Counted from the stretch's first letter, positions 6,779-14,790 are shown. The stretch is DNA of 64,000 nucleotides from Symbiodinium sp. CCMP2592 (GCA_905221615.1 CAJNDT010006153.1:1-64000), one strand, 5' to 3'. Translations and numbers: made by a program. The notes: a model not told the origin generated them from the letters alone.

Positions 6779-8923
6779 CTACTGTGCCGCCTGTGCGTCT
6801 CGTCGACGGCCCTTGAGCAACTCCAGGTGATCGGTGTCCACGTGGGTAAAGGACAAGTCGCCGACCATATATTGTCCCAGACGCAATCGTGTGTATGCGA
6901 GACTCATGAACCGGAGGAAGTCGTCCTGGGTCATGATGATGGTGTCATCGGCGTCATAGTGGTATGTGGCGAATTGGTAGGTAGGGGGATCGGCGAGGGC
7001 TGAGTTGATGTCATAGGACTCGAAATGTGCCTTGGTGTTGAGGGTCTCGTCGAAGGGCTTGGCGGGATGTGAGGCAGTTGGCAGTAGATCCAGCCGGTAC
7101 TTCTTCGTTGTGGTCGAGTTGCGATTGTAGATCTCGAGGAGGTTGTGACTGGACCAGGTAACCGACTCGAAGTAATCGAGCTTCTGGTGCTTCATCTGCT
7201 CGTCGCGGAGGGCCCCCGCGAGTTTATCGCGGATATCGTCGTCTCCGAGGTCTCGCCGGATGCCGCTCATGATCTGTTTGAGCCGGCCAATCAAGGCGTC
7301 GTCGTCTTTGCGCTCCCACTCCATGAGATAGAGCATGTAGTCACCGCCATCGGAGGTAAGTCGTTGTCCAGTCGGGACTGGAACCGTGGCATCGACTTCG
7401 AGGGTGGTGCCGTCACCGTTGATGATCAGAGCCTTCTGGGCGGGCACAAAGGTCGGTGCATTCGTGGATGACGCGTTGTTTCGAAGTGCCCAAGGTCTAT
7501 ACGCGGTCAAACATCGCGGGCAAGAGTACCGACCGTGTTGCGAGGAAATCGAGTAGTCCCACGAGATCTGTCGGAGCCAATGGTGATTGTGTATCACCGA
7601 GGTGCAATCCTTCGAGCGACAGACGAAGTGTTGGTCGATGCTGTCGGAGACACGAAACAACCAATCGGTGAGTGGGGCCTCGGCGGTAACCATGTTCCAG
7701 AACTCATCGGCGTTCCAGTTCGGGGCGATGGATCGAGCGACGGTCGTGACCTCCCACTGGGCGAAGGCTTGGAACACTCGCTGCTTCTGGTCGGAGTCAA
7801 GCTTGGCGAGGTCCGCGACGAAAATGTCGGTGAGGCGTAGTATTCGACTTCGTACCTCGCGTCGAATGTTCGACTTGCTGTCGCCAGGCCTTTCGCGTTC
7901 GATGTCCTCGCACATTTGCTTCCACGAAGCGGCTCGCTTCCTCGAGGTTTCGAGGTTGATCTGCTTGCGCACGGAGTTGACCTTCTGGCAAATCGTGTAC
8001 CAGTCGGGGATGCTGATCGTGTCGTAGCGGGTCGAGTTCTTGCGGACGAATGTCGGCTTCCGGACCCAACGACACTTCGCGGTATCCCAGTAGTTGTCGA
8101 AGAAGACCTTGCAGTAGAATCCATGCGTTCGCTCGATCGCGATGTGCCACCCAGGCGGCTTGACTTCGTGGTTGTCGTCGCGATCGTAGAGCTGTCGACG
8201 GTCCTTGTGGTTGTAGGGAAGGTCTCGGAGGTTGCCTCGTACTCCTATCTTGGCCGGTGACAGGTCGGAGTTCTCAGCGTACCACACGAAGTCCTCGTTG
8301 GCTCCGGTTGCGCACTGGTAGCAACACCTGTAATGGATGTTGCGCCAGTCGTCCTGGCCGTCGGGGTTAACCGAGAGGAGATAGTAAGGCGGAAACAGCA
8401 GACCACAAAAGGTGCAATCGATGGATCCATCGTGGATTTTGTCGTTGGCCGGAGTGCTGAAGTACTTGAGGTACATCTCGACTCGGTCGACATCGCGTTT
8501 GTGGTGATCTTCGATCGATGTCCCATCGCGACCAATGAGCTCGATGGGCATGCCGTTCTCGTCGACCTCCTCGCCGGTAAGTTGTCGGCGCCAAATCGCC
8601 GCCAGCTCGGAGTCTGTCGAGTTCGGGAACTGCTTTCGTAGTGATGACATCGCGAGCTGTTCGGAGGCTCGTCTGAAAGCGATGACCTCCAAGGCTCCCT
8701 GGGTGTGATGGTCATCGTAGAGCCTTCGTTGTAATTTCAGTGCTCGGCCCTCGTCAGTGTCCGGGTGGACTCCCTCGAGGTATCGAGCGGCCGGCAAAAC
8801 TGCTCCGGAGCTGCTGCCGGGCGTTTGGGAAAACTGCTCGATGGGATCGAGCTGAGTCGCCGATGTCTCGGGGAACTGTTCAATCGGATCCGACTCAATC
8901 GGGGACTGGCGAGAGTGTGCCAT
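6779..8923 (-). CDS. Unknown Cys/His-cluster protein of the retroelement (ORF4)
   Basis: The ATG at 8923 (GAAGTGATGG, good context) gives 714 aa; the frame is open a little further upstream from a GTG. I do not recognise the family. The N-terminus is Pro/Gln/Ser-rich and repeats DPIEQF twice. A Cys cluster follows at about residues 170-204 (CTFC and CCYQC), then a basic, aromatic-rich region around GFYCKVFFDNYWD, a long charged helical region with many Arg/Lys, and a second cluster near 435-471 (CRSKDC, HNHHW, CPRC). The two clusters look like zinc-binding modules. Since it is encoded between the CCCH protein and the recombinase, it may act in replication or integration of the element, but the sequence does not show which. 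Confidence 0.7.
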   Translation of the reverse strand: MAHSRQSPIESDPIEQFPETSATQLDPIEQFSQTPGSSSGAVLPAARYLEGVHPDTDEGRALKLQRRLYDDHHTQGALEVIAFRRASEQLAMSSLRKQFPNSTDSELAAIWRRQLTGEEVDENGMPIELIGRDGTSIEDHHKRDVDRVEMYLKYFSTPANDKIHDGSIDCTFCGLLFPPYYLLSVNPDGQDDWRNIHYRCCYQCATGANEDFVWYAENSDLSPAKIGVRGNLRDLPYNHKDRRQLYDRDDNHEVKPPGWHIAIERTHGFYCKVFFDNYWDTAKCRWVRKPTFVRKNSTRYDTISIPDWYTICQKVNSVRKQINLETSRKRAASWKQMCEDIERERPGDSKSNIRREVRSRILRLTDIFVADLAKLDSDQKQRVFQAFAQWEVTTVARSIAPNWNADEFWNMVTAEAPLTDWLFRVSDSIDQHFVCRSKDCTSVIHNHHWLRQISWDYSISSQHGRYSCPRCLTAYRPWALRNNASSTNAPTFVPAQKALIINGDGTTLEVDATVPVPTGQRLTSDGGDYMLYLMEWERKDDDALIGRLKQIMSGIRRDLGDDDIRDKLAGALRDEQMKHQKLDYFESVTWSSHNLLEIYNRNSTTTKKYRLDLLPTASHPAKPFDETLNTKAHFESYDINSALADPPTYQFATYHYDADDTIIMTQDDFLRFMSLAYTRLRLGQYMVGDLSFTHVDTDHLELLKGRRRDAQAAQ

Positions 8924-9134
8924 CACTTCGGGTGGATCGGGAGGTTCGGGTAACACGAGTAGAGCTTGAGAGGTCGAAGTCTACGGAAGCCAAGCAATCT
9001 CCAAGGAGAGAGCAGGCCCCACTACAACTAGTAGAGCCTGATGCAACCGAGTAACATGTCCTACAAGCAAGCACATTTGGTCTTGTCGTCGTATGTAACG
9101 AGTCATTCGGGAGGTCGAGACCTACGGGTCAGGT

Positions 9135-9159
9135 GGACGCATCGCCGAGGCGGAAGTCC
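9135..9159 (-). promoter_or_regulatory. Intercistronic covarying hairpin, copy 4
   Basis: Arms GGAC/GTCC enclose the 17-nt core GCATCGCCGAGGCGGAA. Confidence 0.65.
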
Positions 9160-9192
9160 CCTTCTACCGAAACGGTCACTGACCCGGAAACA

Positions 9193-9219
9193 CCCGTACA
9201 TCGCCGAGGCGGAAACGGG
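9193..9219 (-). promoter_or_regulatory. Intercistronic covarying hairpin, copy 5
   Basis: Arms CCCGT/ACGGG (5 bp) enclose the 17-nt core, which is identical to that of copy 1. It begins 43 nt after the ORF5 TGA. Confidence 0.65.
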
Positions 9220-9262
9220 GCGACCGTGAGACCTAAAGGTCGGGTAGGCCTCGTGTAAAGGC

Positions 9263-11554
9263 TCACGCATTCTCGCGGAATCGCAGGATGAAAGCCGGCG
9301 GCTCCGCGGCTATCATCGATCGCATTCGCTCGTGTTGGGCGAAGGCACTTCGCATCGCCGGTGAGAGCATATTCGAAGTGCATGAAAGGATCGCCGAGGC
9401 CTGCTCCCTAAAGAAGGTCTGCATGGGCTCGAAGTATGGCATCTGCGCCGCGAAGGTGTTGAGATTCCTCGCCGTGTGGCACCAAATTCGGAGTCGGTTC
9501 ATCCGATCTTCCACCGAAGTATGGTTCAGGTCGGAGAGAGAGGCGGTGATGCTGTGCCACACCATCGAGTAGATCAAGGTAGTCCGGGGTTCCACGAAGT
9601 TATTCGGGACACCCAGGAGCAACACCCGTTCCTGCAGTACATCGTCTTGCGGGGTGTGGATCGGGAGGTCGATGTAAAGGCCGTATTGGGTGAGGTAGCT
9701 CCCGAAAGTAGGGCATCGGAGTACCTGTTCGATGTAGATGATGCCATCGTACGTGATCTCCCATGGAGTGTCGAAGGCGAAGGAGGAGTAGGGGTGATTG
9801 CCAGGTGGCAACATCGCGACATTGTGGCCACCCACCGGCGTCATCGCTTGCAAATTCGCCGACATCATCGGAAAGTTGTCGAAGTGGCGCAGTGTTTGAA
9901 AGCCAAACACTGGCTCGTGTGATGTCGGTGCGTTGGATCGGACATCGTCGATCGAAGTGCGCCCTTTCTCCACCACCTGCGAGTCGCGCCACTGCACTCG
10001 GAATCTCTCGAGGCATGACTGTCGTGGTGGTTGTGGCTGAACCGCGACCGGCACACTCGTGTAAGGATTCCCCAAGGAGGTCGCGATAGTCGAGGAAGAG
10101 GCCGCCCCCGACTCGTTGGTATCTGGCCGGAAGACTTGCCTCGGGTCATTTCGTGTCAAGTCCACAGCAGGGTGGACGGAGAATCTCGGAGGCACGACTC
10201 TTCCAAGCCCCGCGGAGCTGTCGGCGTCGGGGTGTGGTCGTTTGGGCATGGCCTTGGTCTTGGCGCTCACGAGAGTCGTAGTAGCGGCAGCCCCAAAGGA
10301 TGGGTTGATCCACTCGGATTCACTCGCGGAATTGGCCACCGGCCCAGAGCTCCTTGGTTCCATCGATGTCGCAGAGTTGGCTGTAGTAACCACGATCGGA
10401 GGAGTCGGTGGTGGTGTCGCGGAATCATCGTCCTCGTGCCAAGGATCTGGCGACCTCGGCCTCGTCTGAGGTGTCGTGGTAGTCGGTGGGGCCGCCGGAG
10501 TCGTGGCCGGTGTCGAAGCGGCGATCTCATCCGGGATTTCGACGATCACCGGGGTCTTAGAATCGAGCCATCTCTTCGCCGGCGACGGGGATCTCTTCGG
10601 GAATCTCGCCGGAGAAAGTGGTCGTTGTGATCCCCTGGCTGCTCCATCGCCGTGGCGGAAAGCAGTTCGGGGTTCACGGCCGAAGCTGGGTGCATCGGAG
10701 TCCGTATCCGTGCTGACCTGGAAGAAAGTTCTCCTTGGTGTCGGCGGAGTCGGCGTAGTCGAAGGTGCCGCAGATGGGAAAGCCGCCGGAGGTGCTGTCG
10801 ATGGCGCTGCTGTAGAGGGGGCTGACGAGGGAGCCGCTGAAGGAGGCCATCGGGGTCTCGAAGTCGGGAAAATCGCTCCCCGTGTCGGAGTGGGGTGTTG
10901 TCCCCAGGTCGCCGGAGGTCTCGAGTCCTCGCGAACTCTACGGGGAGATCGTCCTCGACGATGCAGGCCATCCGCGATTTCTTGTCGTAGTTGGTGGGCA
11001 ACATCAGATTTATCCCACGATTCGTAGTCATAGTACCGAAGGAAGTTTGTGCCGAAGTTGAACTTGCGCATCTCGGCGGAACGGAAAGTGGTCATCGAGT
11101 CCATGATCCACTCACGAGCCTGTGCTCGGTTGACCTGCTCGATGATTCCGTTCTTCGACGAGTAATGGTAAGGTGGTTCACCTCGACGATTCTGTCGCTG
11201 TACTACGAAAGCCTGTCGCATAGCTTCGTCGAAAGTGTGGCCATGTTGATTCCAGCACGTATTGTGGTACTCGCAGCATCCCTGGAACCATTTGTGGCAG
11301 ATGAGGTTGGGCACTACCCACTGTTTGTTGAGGAAATCGGGGTGAAGAAAACCACAATTGGCCATGTTACAGTTCTTCTTCTCGAGAAGGCGGGGACAAA
11401 GCTGTCGTCGTATCTCGGAGATGGGTACTTGGGCCGTGTCGCTGACTACTTCGGGGTACTCGTTAAGCATCGACTCAGGAACAGGGGCCGTCATCTTCAC
11501 CAACGTGCCCTCGCAGAGAAAATCGAACCATGAGTCGGCTCGGGTACGTGCCAT
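9263..11554 (-). CDS. CCCH zinc-finger protein of the retroelement (ORF5)
   Basis: I start it at the ATG at 11552-11554 (GTAGCCATGG, strong context), 13 nt after the ORF6 stop, giving 763 aa. The frame is open to 11767, but that extra part overlaps ORF6 and reads as hydrophobic noise. Two CCCH fingers lie near the N-terminus: C53-x8-C62-x4-C67-x3-H71 and C86-x7-C94-x5-C100-x3-H104. Fingers of this type usually bind single-stranded RNA. The middle (about 240-560) is low-complexity Pro/Ala/Ser/Thr/Arg with SPAR-type repeats. The C-terminal ~200 residues look globular (around FAFDTPWEITYDGIIYIEQ). RNA binding, for example packaging or translation of element RNA, is inferred from the fingers. The C-terminal domain is unknown. 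Confidence 0.75.
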   Translation of the reverse strand: MARTRADSWFDFLCEGTLVKMTAPVPESMLNEYPEVVSDTAQVPISEIRRQLCPRLLEKKNCNMANCGFLHPDFLNKQWVVPNLICHKWFQGCCEYHNTCWNQHGHTFDEAMRQAFVVQRQNRRGEPPYHYSSKNGIIEQVNRAQAREWIMDSMTTFRSAEMRKFNFGTNFLRYYDYESWDKSDVAHQLRQEIADGLHRRGRSPRRVREDSRPPATWGQHPTPTRGAIFPTSRPRWPPSAAPSSAPSTAAPSTAPPAAFPSAAPSTTPTPPTPRRTFFQVSTDTDSDAPSFGREPRTAFRHGDGAARGSQRPLSPARFPKRSPSPAKRWLDSKTPVIVEIPDEIAASTPATTPAAPPTTTTPQTRPRSPDPWHEDDDSATPPPTPPIVVTTANSATSMEPRSSGPVANSASESEWINPSFGAAATTTLVSAKTKAMPKRPHPDADSSAGLGRVVPPRFSVHPAVDLTRNDPRQVFRPDTNESGAASSSTIATSLGNPYTSVPVAVQPQPPRQSCLERFRVQWRDSQVVEKGRTSIDDVRSNAPTSHEPVFGFQTLRHFDNFPMMSANLQAMTPVGGHNVAMLPPGNHPYSSFAFDTPWEITYDGIIYIEQVLRCPTFGSYLTQYGLYIDLPIHTPQDDVLQERVLLLGVPNNFVEPRTTLIYSMVWHSITASLSDLNHTSVEDRMNRLRIWCHTARNLNTFAAQMPYFEPMQTFFREQASAILSCTSNMLSPAMRSAFAQHERMRSMIAAEPPAFILRFRENA
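10639..10665 (-). promoter_or_regulatory. Covarying hairpin, copy 6, inside ORF5
   Basis: Arms CTGCT/AGCAG flank CCATCGCCGTGGCGGAA, a 17-nt core with two changes from copy 1. It lies in the low-complexity part of ORF5, where it is translated as part of TAFRHGDGAAR. Confidence 0.5.
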
Positions 11555-11567
11555 GGCTACGAATTGG

Positions 11568-12107
11568 CTAGTCCAAATCGATGGTAATCGAGGTAGTGGG
11601 CTTGAGATGCCCTTCGAAGTTCCGCTTTCGAGCTTTAGAGGCAGCGGGTTCGGGAGTATGTAATTCCATGCCAAAATCATCACGAAAAATGTCTGCCAAA
11701 TGCTGATTATGCAGATCGGTCTCATGCACAAGAAGAGCAGCATCGGTGTCAGCTGGTAGGGGTGCATGATCGGAGTCGGGGTGTAGGGAAGCCTCGACGA
11801 TCTCGAACGGCACCGTCAGCGGCTCCGCGGACTCGTCGCGGTTGGTGATGTGCAGGTACAGGAAGGCCTCGAGGTTGGGCGGTTTCAGCAAAGTCGCCGC
11901 AAGATTGACAATGTCGTTCGCCGTCTGACACTGGGCGATGTGATCGAGTGCCTTTCGTATTTGTCGGGATTGTCGCTTGTTCCAAGCTCCCCACGTCACA
12001 TCCTCGGGTTTCTCGACTTGAAAATCTTCGAGAACTTGCTCGCGACTGAATTCCTCGAGCGATTCCTTCAGACTGTCAACAACTGACAGAGAAGCCGTAG
12101 TGCTCAA
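11568..12107 (-). CDS. Small acidic protein of the retroelement without an ATG (ORF6)
   Basis: The frame is open from a TAG at about 12167 to a TAG at 11568-11570. The given start is a TTG; the only Met is near the C-terminus, so initiation must be non-AUG (a CTG CTG pair lies slightly upstream) or the ATG has been lost. The ~179 residues are acidic at the N-terminus (SLEEFSREQVLEDFQ), then WGAWNKRQSRQIRKAL with a helical look, and end with a basic KARKR patch. No family recognised. Its place as the first cistron after the leader and its tight coupling to ORF5 suggest a structural or regulatory role, which is a guess. Confidence 0.55.
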   Translation of the reverse strand: MSTTASLSVVDSLKESLEEFSREQVLEDFQVEKPEDVTWGAWNKRQSRQIRKALDHIAQCQTANDIVNLAATLLKPPNLEAFLYLHITNRDESAEPLTVPFEIVEASLHPDSDHAPLPADTDAALLVHETDLHNQHLADIFRDDFGMELHTPEPAASKARKRNFEGHLKPTTSITIDLD

Positions 12108-12157
12108 GGTACTGGCCGCCAGCAGCGGTCGTAGTAGTGCTCGGGGTACTGGCCGCC
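12097..12157. repeat. Imperfect 24-bp direct repeat in the element leader
   Basis: Bases 12097-12120 and 12134-12157 match at 22 of 24 positions, 37 bp apart. The two changes turn the TTG used as ORF6 start into CCG in the other copy. The second copy runs into a perfect 14-bp palindrome (12152-12165, GCCGCCCGGGCGGC). Confidence 0.75.
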
Positions 12158-12206
12158 CGGGCGGCTATGACCGAGGAGTGATCCGAGGGGACTGAAACAA
12201 AATTTC

Positions 12207-12229
12207 GCTCAAGCTGTAACAGCTTGAGC
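12207..12229. repeat. Snapback palindrome at the spliced-leader 3' end
   Basis: The 11-nt arms GCTCAAGCTGT and ACAGCTTGAGC pair perfectly around one base. One arm contains the last seven bases of the spliced-leader copy; the other is an inverted partial copy followed by AAAT/TTTG-like sequence. A TTTTGTTTCAG acceptor-like stretch follows on the minus strand (about 12191-12201). Confidence 0.8.
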
Positions 12230-12244
12230 CAAAATGGCCACGGA
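12223..12244 (-). other. Dinoflagellate spliced-leader copy (one mismatch)
   Basis: The minus strand contains CCATTTTGGCTCAAG preceded by TCCGTGG; the dinoflagellate leader has CCGTAG at that place, so 21 of 22 positions agree. The next bases are CTG, not the GT splice donor of an SL RNA gene. This is therefore a leader attached to a message and copied back into DNA, or a leader kept by the element as its 5' end. Confidence 0.85.
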
Positions 12245-12626
12245 GTATACAATCATTCGACATGAATCGGTGAGTCAATCCCCCGACCGATTCGGTGTTT
12301 AAGTGAGATATGAAGTTGTCACTTCGCACAAACAAGTGTGTGCTACACATGAATATGAATTTACATGTGCGTAGTTACTGATATTGGATATTCGGAATTA
12401 TGTTTAGCTCTATCTATATATATATATATGTATGTATGTATGTATGCATGTATGTATGTCTCTCTCTCTCTCTCTCTCTCATTCTCTCCTTCTCGCTATC
12501 TATCTGTCTATCCATCCATCCGCCCAACAAAAGCTAAAACATCACACCGTGCCCTGAACTCTAAACCCCAAACCGAGGCTGCCAAAGATGTTACCGGACG
12601 TATGCCGCATGTTCTGAATTCCCACA
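12245..12626. other. Flank of the element with a compound microsatellite
   Basis: No gene. An 8-bp inverted repeat GAATCGGT/ACCGATTC is present near 12263-12294. A compound tract of TATC, TA, ATGT and CT units covers 12411-12524. The element's exact right boundary probably lies between 12244 and 12410. Confidence 0.5.
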
Positions 12627-12852
12627 CTTGGAGGTTCATGGGTAGTTATAACTGAGGTTATGAGTACCCTAATATGGGTTACAGGTATACTAGGATACCC
12701 AGTAACCTAAGAATAAAAAGGCCTCTCTTTTTGGTATTGGGTAACTTTATAAGGAACCTAGGACTACAAAAAGGGAATAGGGGTACTACTGGAGATCCTA
12801 GTATAGTTACCCTACTTATAACCCTACTTATAACTACCCATGAACCTCCAAG
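12627..12852. mobile_element. Palindromic MITE family A, copy 1, split by a nested family B element
   Basis: Arms CTTGGAGGTTCATGGG and CCCATGAACCTCCAAG enclose a centre rich in TTATAAGTAGGG. A complete family B element is inserted in the middle, so A is older than B here. Confidence 0.8.
12688..12803. mobile_element. Palindromic MITE family B, copy 1 (nested in A)
   Basis: It begins TACTAGGAT and ends ATCCTAGTA, with TA directly on both outer sides, as expected of a TA target duplication. Confidence 0.75.
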
Positions 12853-14202
12853 CAGTGGTCAACGGGGTTGTGGTTTTGCTATGGGTACTCTACGGTCTAT
12901 GTATATACTCTATAGTATAGGTACACGGAGCCTTCGGCTATTTTAGGGCCTCCTATCCGAACTCCAGCAATTGTGGTGTTCCTTATTGAAAACACATCAT
13001 AATATAGTATATCCCCCAATTACTAAGACTCCTATACTATCTGAACTTCAGCGTCTCTCAGCTCGCCTCCCAGACGCCTTCACGGCGCTGGAGCCGTGGT
13101 CCCCCAGCTCCAAGGTCTGAACAAACAGCAAAGAGGTGGGGACGTTGATGGTTTTGAGTTCAGGGTTAAAGGCTTGGGGTCTAGGATTTAGGGTTTTGGG
13201 TATACGGTTCAGGGTTGAGGCGGTGTAGGCGGTCTACGGTTGGGGGTTTAAGGTTGAGAGTTTAGGGTTTAGGAGCTGGGGCTGTTGGAACCCTGGATCC
13301 TTTTTTTGTTGGACCCGGGTTTTTTGAATCAGGCTCCTGTCTTACGTCATGCAAGGTGATACAGACAACTGGCTTGTGTGTGACCAGCAACCTATACGTG
13401 CTTGGGTACCTACCGTGCATGTATACATGCCCATCTGCTTACCTGCGTGTGCTTACTAGCATAAACGACGGTATAATACATTTGCATATATATATATATA
13501 TATATATATATAGGTGCATAGGTATGGACTCATAGACATATATAATTATGTAGGTGTGTATTACTGTATATACAAACACACACACACATATATATATATA
13601 TATATGTATATGTATATACAGATATTTATTTATGTATGTATGTGTTTTTTATGTGTACATATAAAGATATACATACAGATAAATTTGTAGTCATTTAGAA
13701 CGCTGCAAACCATTAAGGCAGAGCTTGGAAATTCGGTATCGCGGGGGTTGCTTCTTGGCTTTGGTCTAAGTCTAGAAGGTCAAAGTCGGACGTGTGGAGG
13801 AAACTTCACAACAGGATCGTGGGAGCTTATGTAGCAATATAATCTGTCGATAAACCCTAAACCCTCAAGCTTGAACCCAGCAATAACATGTTAATCGTTA
13901 GAGTATCTGCGATATGGAAGAAGCTTAAAATTTAAAAGGATCGTGGAACTGAATGCAGGGAACACTTTGAATAGGGCGTCGAGGTGTTTCCGAGTTTACA
14001 GTTTACGGTTTAGGGTTTAGGATAGGTTTTCGTGGTGTTTCAGAGTTCACGAGCCAAAGAATGTCCAAGGATGTCATTTCCAGGTGTTCCGACCAGGCTC
14101 CCCACCCGAATTTTCCACTTCGTGGCTTTGGCTGAATCTATCCGGAAAGGGAAAGTAGGTGACGGCTGCTAGTAGCGAGGGTCGTAGGACCCAGACCTTC
14201 AG
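12853..14202. other. Gene-free stretch with telomere-like and microsatellite DNA
   Basis: It contains a half copy of family M (12870-12935, ending ACACGGAGCC), degenerate TTTAGGG repeats (13140-13290), a (TA)n run (13486-13512) and a (CA)n/(TA)n run (13572-13620). The remainder (13621-14202) shows nothing recognisable. Confidence 0.5.
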
Positions 14203-14301
14203 AATTAGAATAGGGCTTTGGGCCTGGGGGTCCTTATTACAAATATGGACTATGGTAATGTACCCTCAAACCCTATTCTAATGCTTAAAGCCCCTTGTTT
14301 G
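14203..14301. mobile_element. Palindromic family N, copy 1
   Basis: Left part AGAATTAGAATAGGGCTTT and right part CCCTATTCTAATGCTTAAAG are inverted versions of each other. Confidence 0.55.
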
Positions 14302-14599
14302 GCGGCATTACTTGAGAGTTTCCGAAAATTAGGGGTACCTGATAGACTCAGGACCATGCCGCCAGGTTGGTCCAAATCGGCTTGCATCTCATCCAGGGTG
14401 AGGCACGCCAAGCCCTCCCGGATCCTGTTGAGCATCCTGCCGCTCAAGATATTATCGTTCGTTGTCGGGCAGAAATCAAAAACGGCCAGCACGCCTTTGA
14501 AGAGTCAAACCTCTTCCATTTCTGCTCCGAAACGGCCACAACCCGTGGGAGGCAAGCTCCTCGATCCGTGCCAGGCCCAAATCAGCGGCACAACGGCTG

Positions 14600-14790
14600 A
14601 CCTTTGAACTGCCAAGAATCGTATAGGATGATCCCACTCGCCCAGCAATCCACAGGACGTCCACGGTACGGCTCACCACCCAGCACTTCTGGCGCGAGGA
14701 ATCGCCTGAAATCCACATGATCCCAGGAATGATCTGTGGAGCAATCAGTTTGAAAAACCTTGACTGGGGTCATCACGCGCACGCTTCACC
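14600..14790 (-). pseudogene. Protein-kinase catalytic-domain exon fragment
   Basis: The minus strand encodes RRFLAPEVLGGEPYRG followed by RPVDCWASGIILYDS. This is the APE motif and the DxWxxG helix of eukaryotic protein kinases, in the spacing typical of Ser/Thr kinases such as CDPK-type enzymes. It starts right after a TTTCAG acceptor and reaches a CAAAG/GTCAGC donor-like site, so it may be one exon. No other kinase motif (VAIK, HRD, DFG) is seen in the flanks. The open frame at 14250-14492 could be a further exon but lacks kinase features. Probably a remnant. Confidence 0.5.

Larger units (their letters stand above)
8924..9262 (-). other. Intercistronic gap ORF5-ORF4 with two hairpin copies
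   Basis: This gap of 339 nt holds hairpin copies 4 and 5 in its upstream third. In front of the ORF4 ATG the minus strand reads CCCGAACCTCCCGATCC and then CCCGAAG, the same CCCGAACCT word as before ORF3. Confidence 0.6.
1..12244 (-). mobile_element. Tyrosine-recombinase (DIRS/Ngaro-like) retroelement with a C5-methyltransferase, 3' end outside window
   Basis: Six open reading frames lie head to tail on the minus strand with short gaps, start near a spliced-leader copy and run off the left edge. The set includes a reverse transcriptase with RNase H (ORF1) and a separate tyrosine recombinase (ORF3); that pairing defines the DIRS order of retrotransposons. Known DIRS elements often carry an adenine-type methyltransferase after RNase H, whereas here a C5-cytosine-type domain precedes the RT. 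Methyltransferase capture by dinoflagellate retrotransposons has been described in the literature (recalled, not checked). The region lacks the telomere-like and palindromic repeats that fill the rest of the window. Its right boundary is inferred from the leader copy. The left terminus, and so any terminal repeats, cannot be seen. Confidence 0.8.

Noticed and set aside
9380..9400. GATCGCCGAGGCCTG as a seventh hairpin core
   Set aside because: It matches only the first part of the core and lacks the GCGGAA half and pairing arms.
11555..11767. N-terminal extension of the CCCH protein with a hydrophobic, signal-like stretch
   Set aside because: It overlaps the end of ORF6 in another frame, reads as composition noise, and a strong-context ATG lies just after the ORF6 stop.
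12207..12244. A spliced-leader RNA gene
   Set aside because: The leader copy is followed by CTG instead of the GT donor, and no SL RNA downstream structure is evident.
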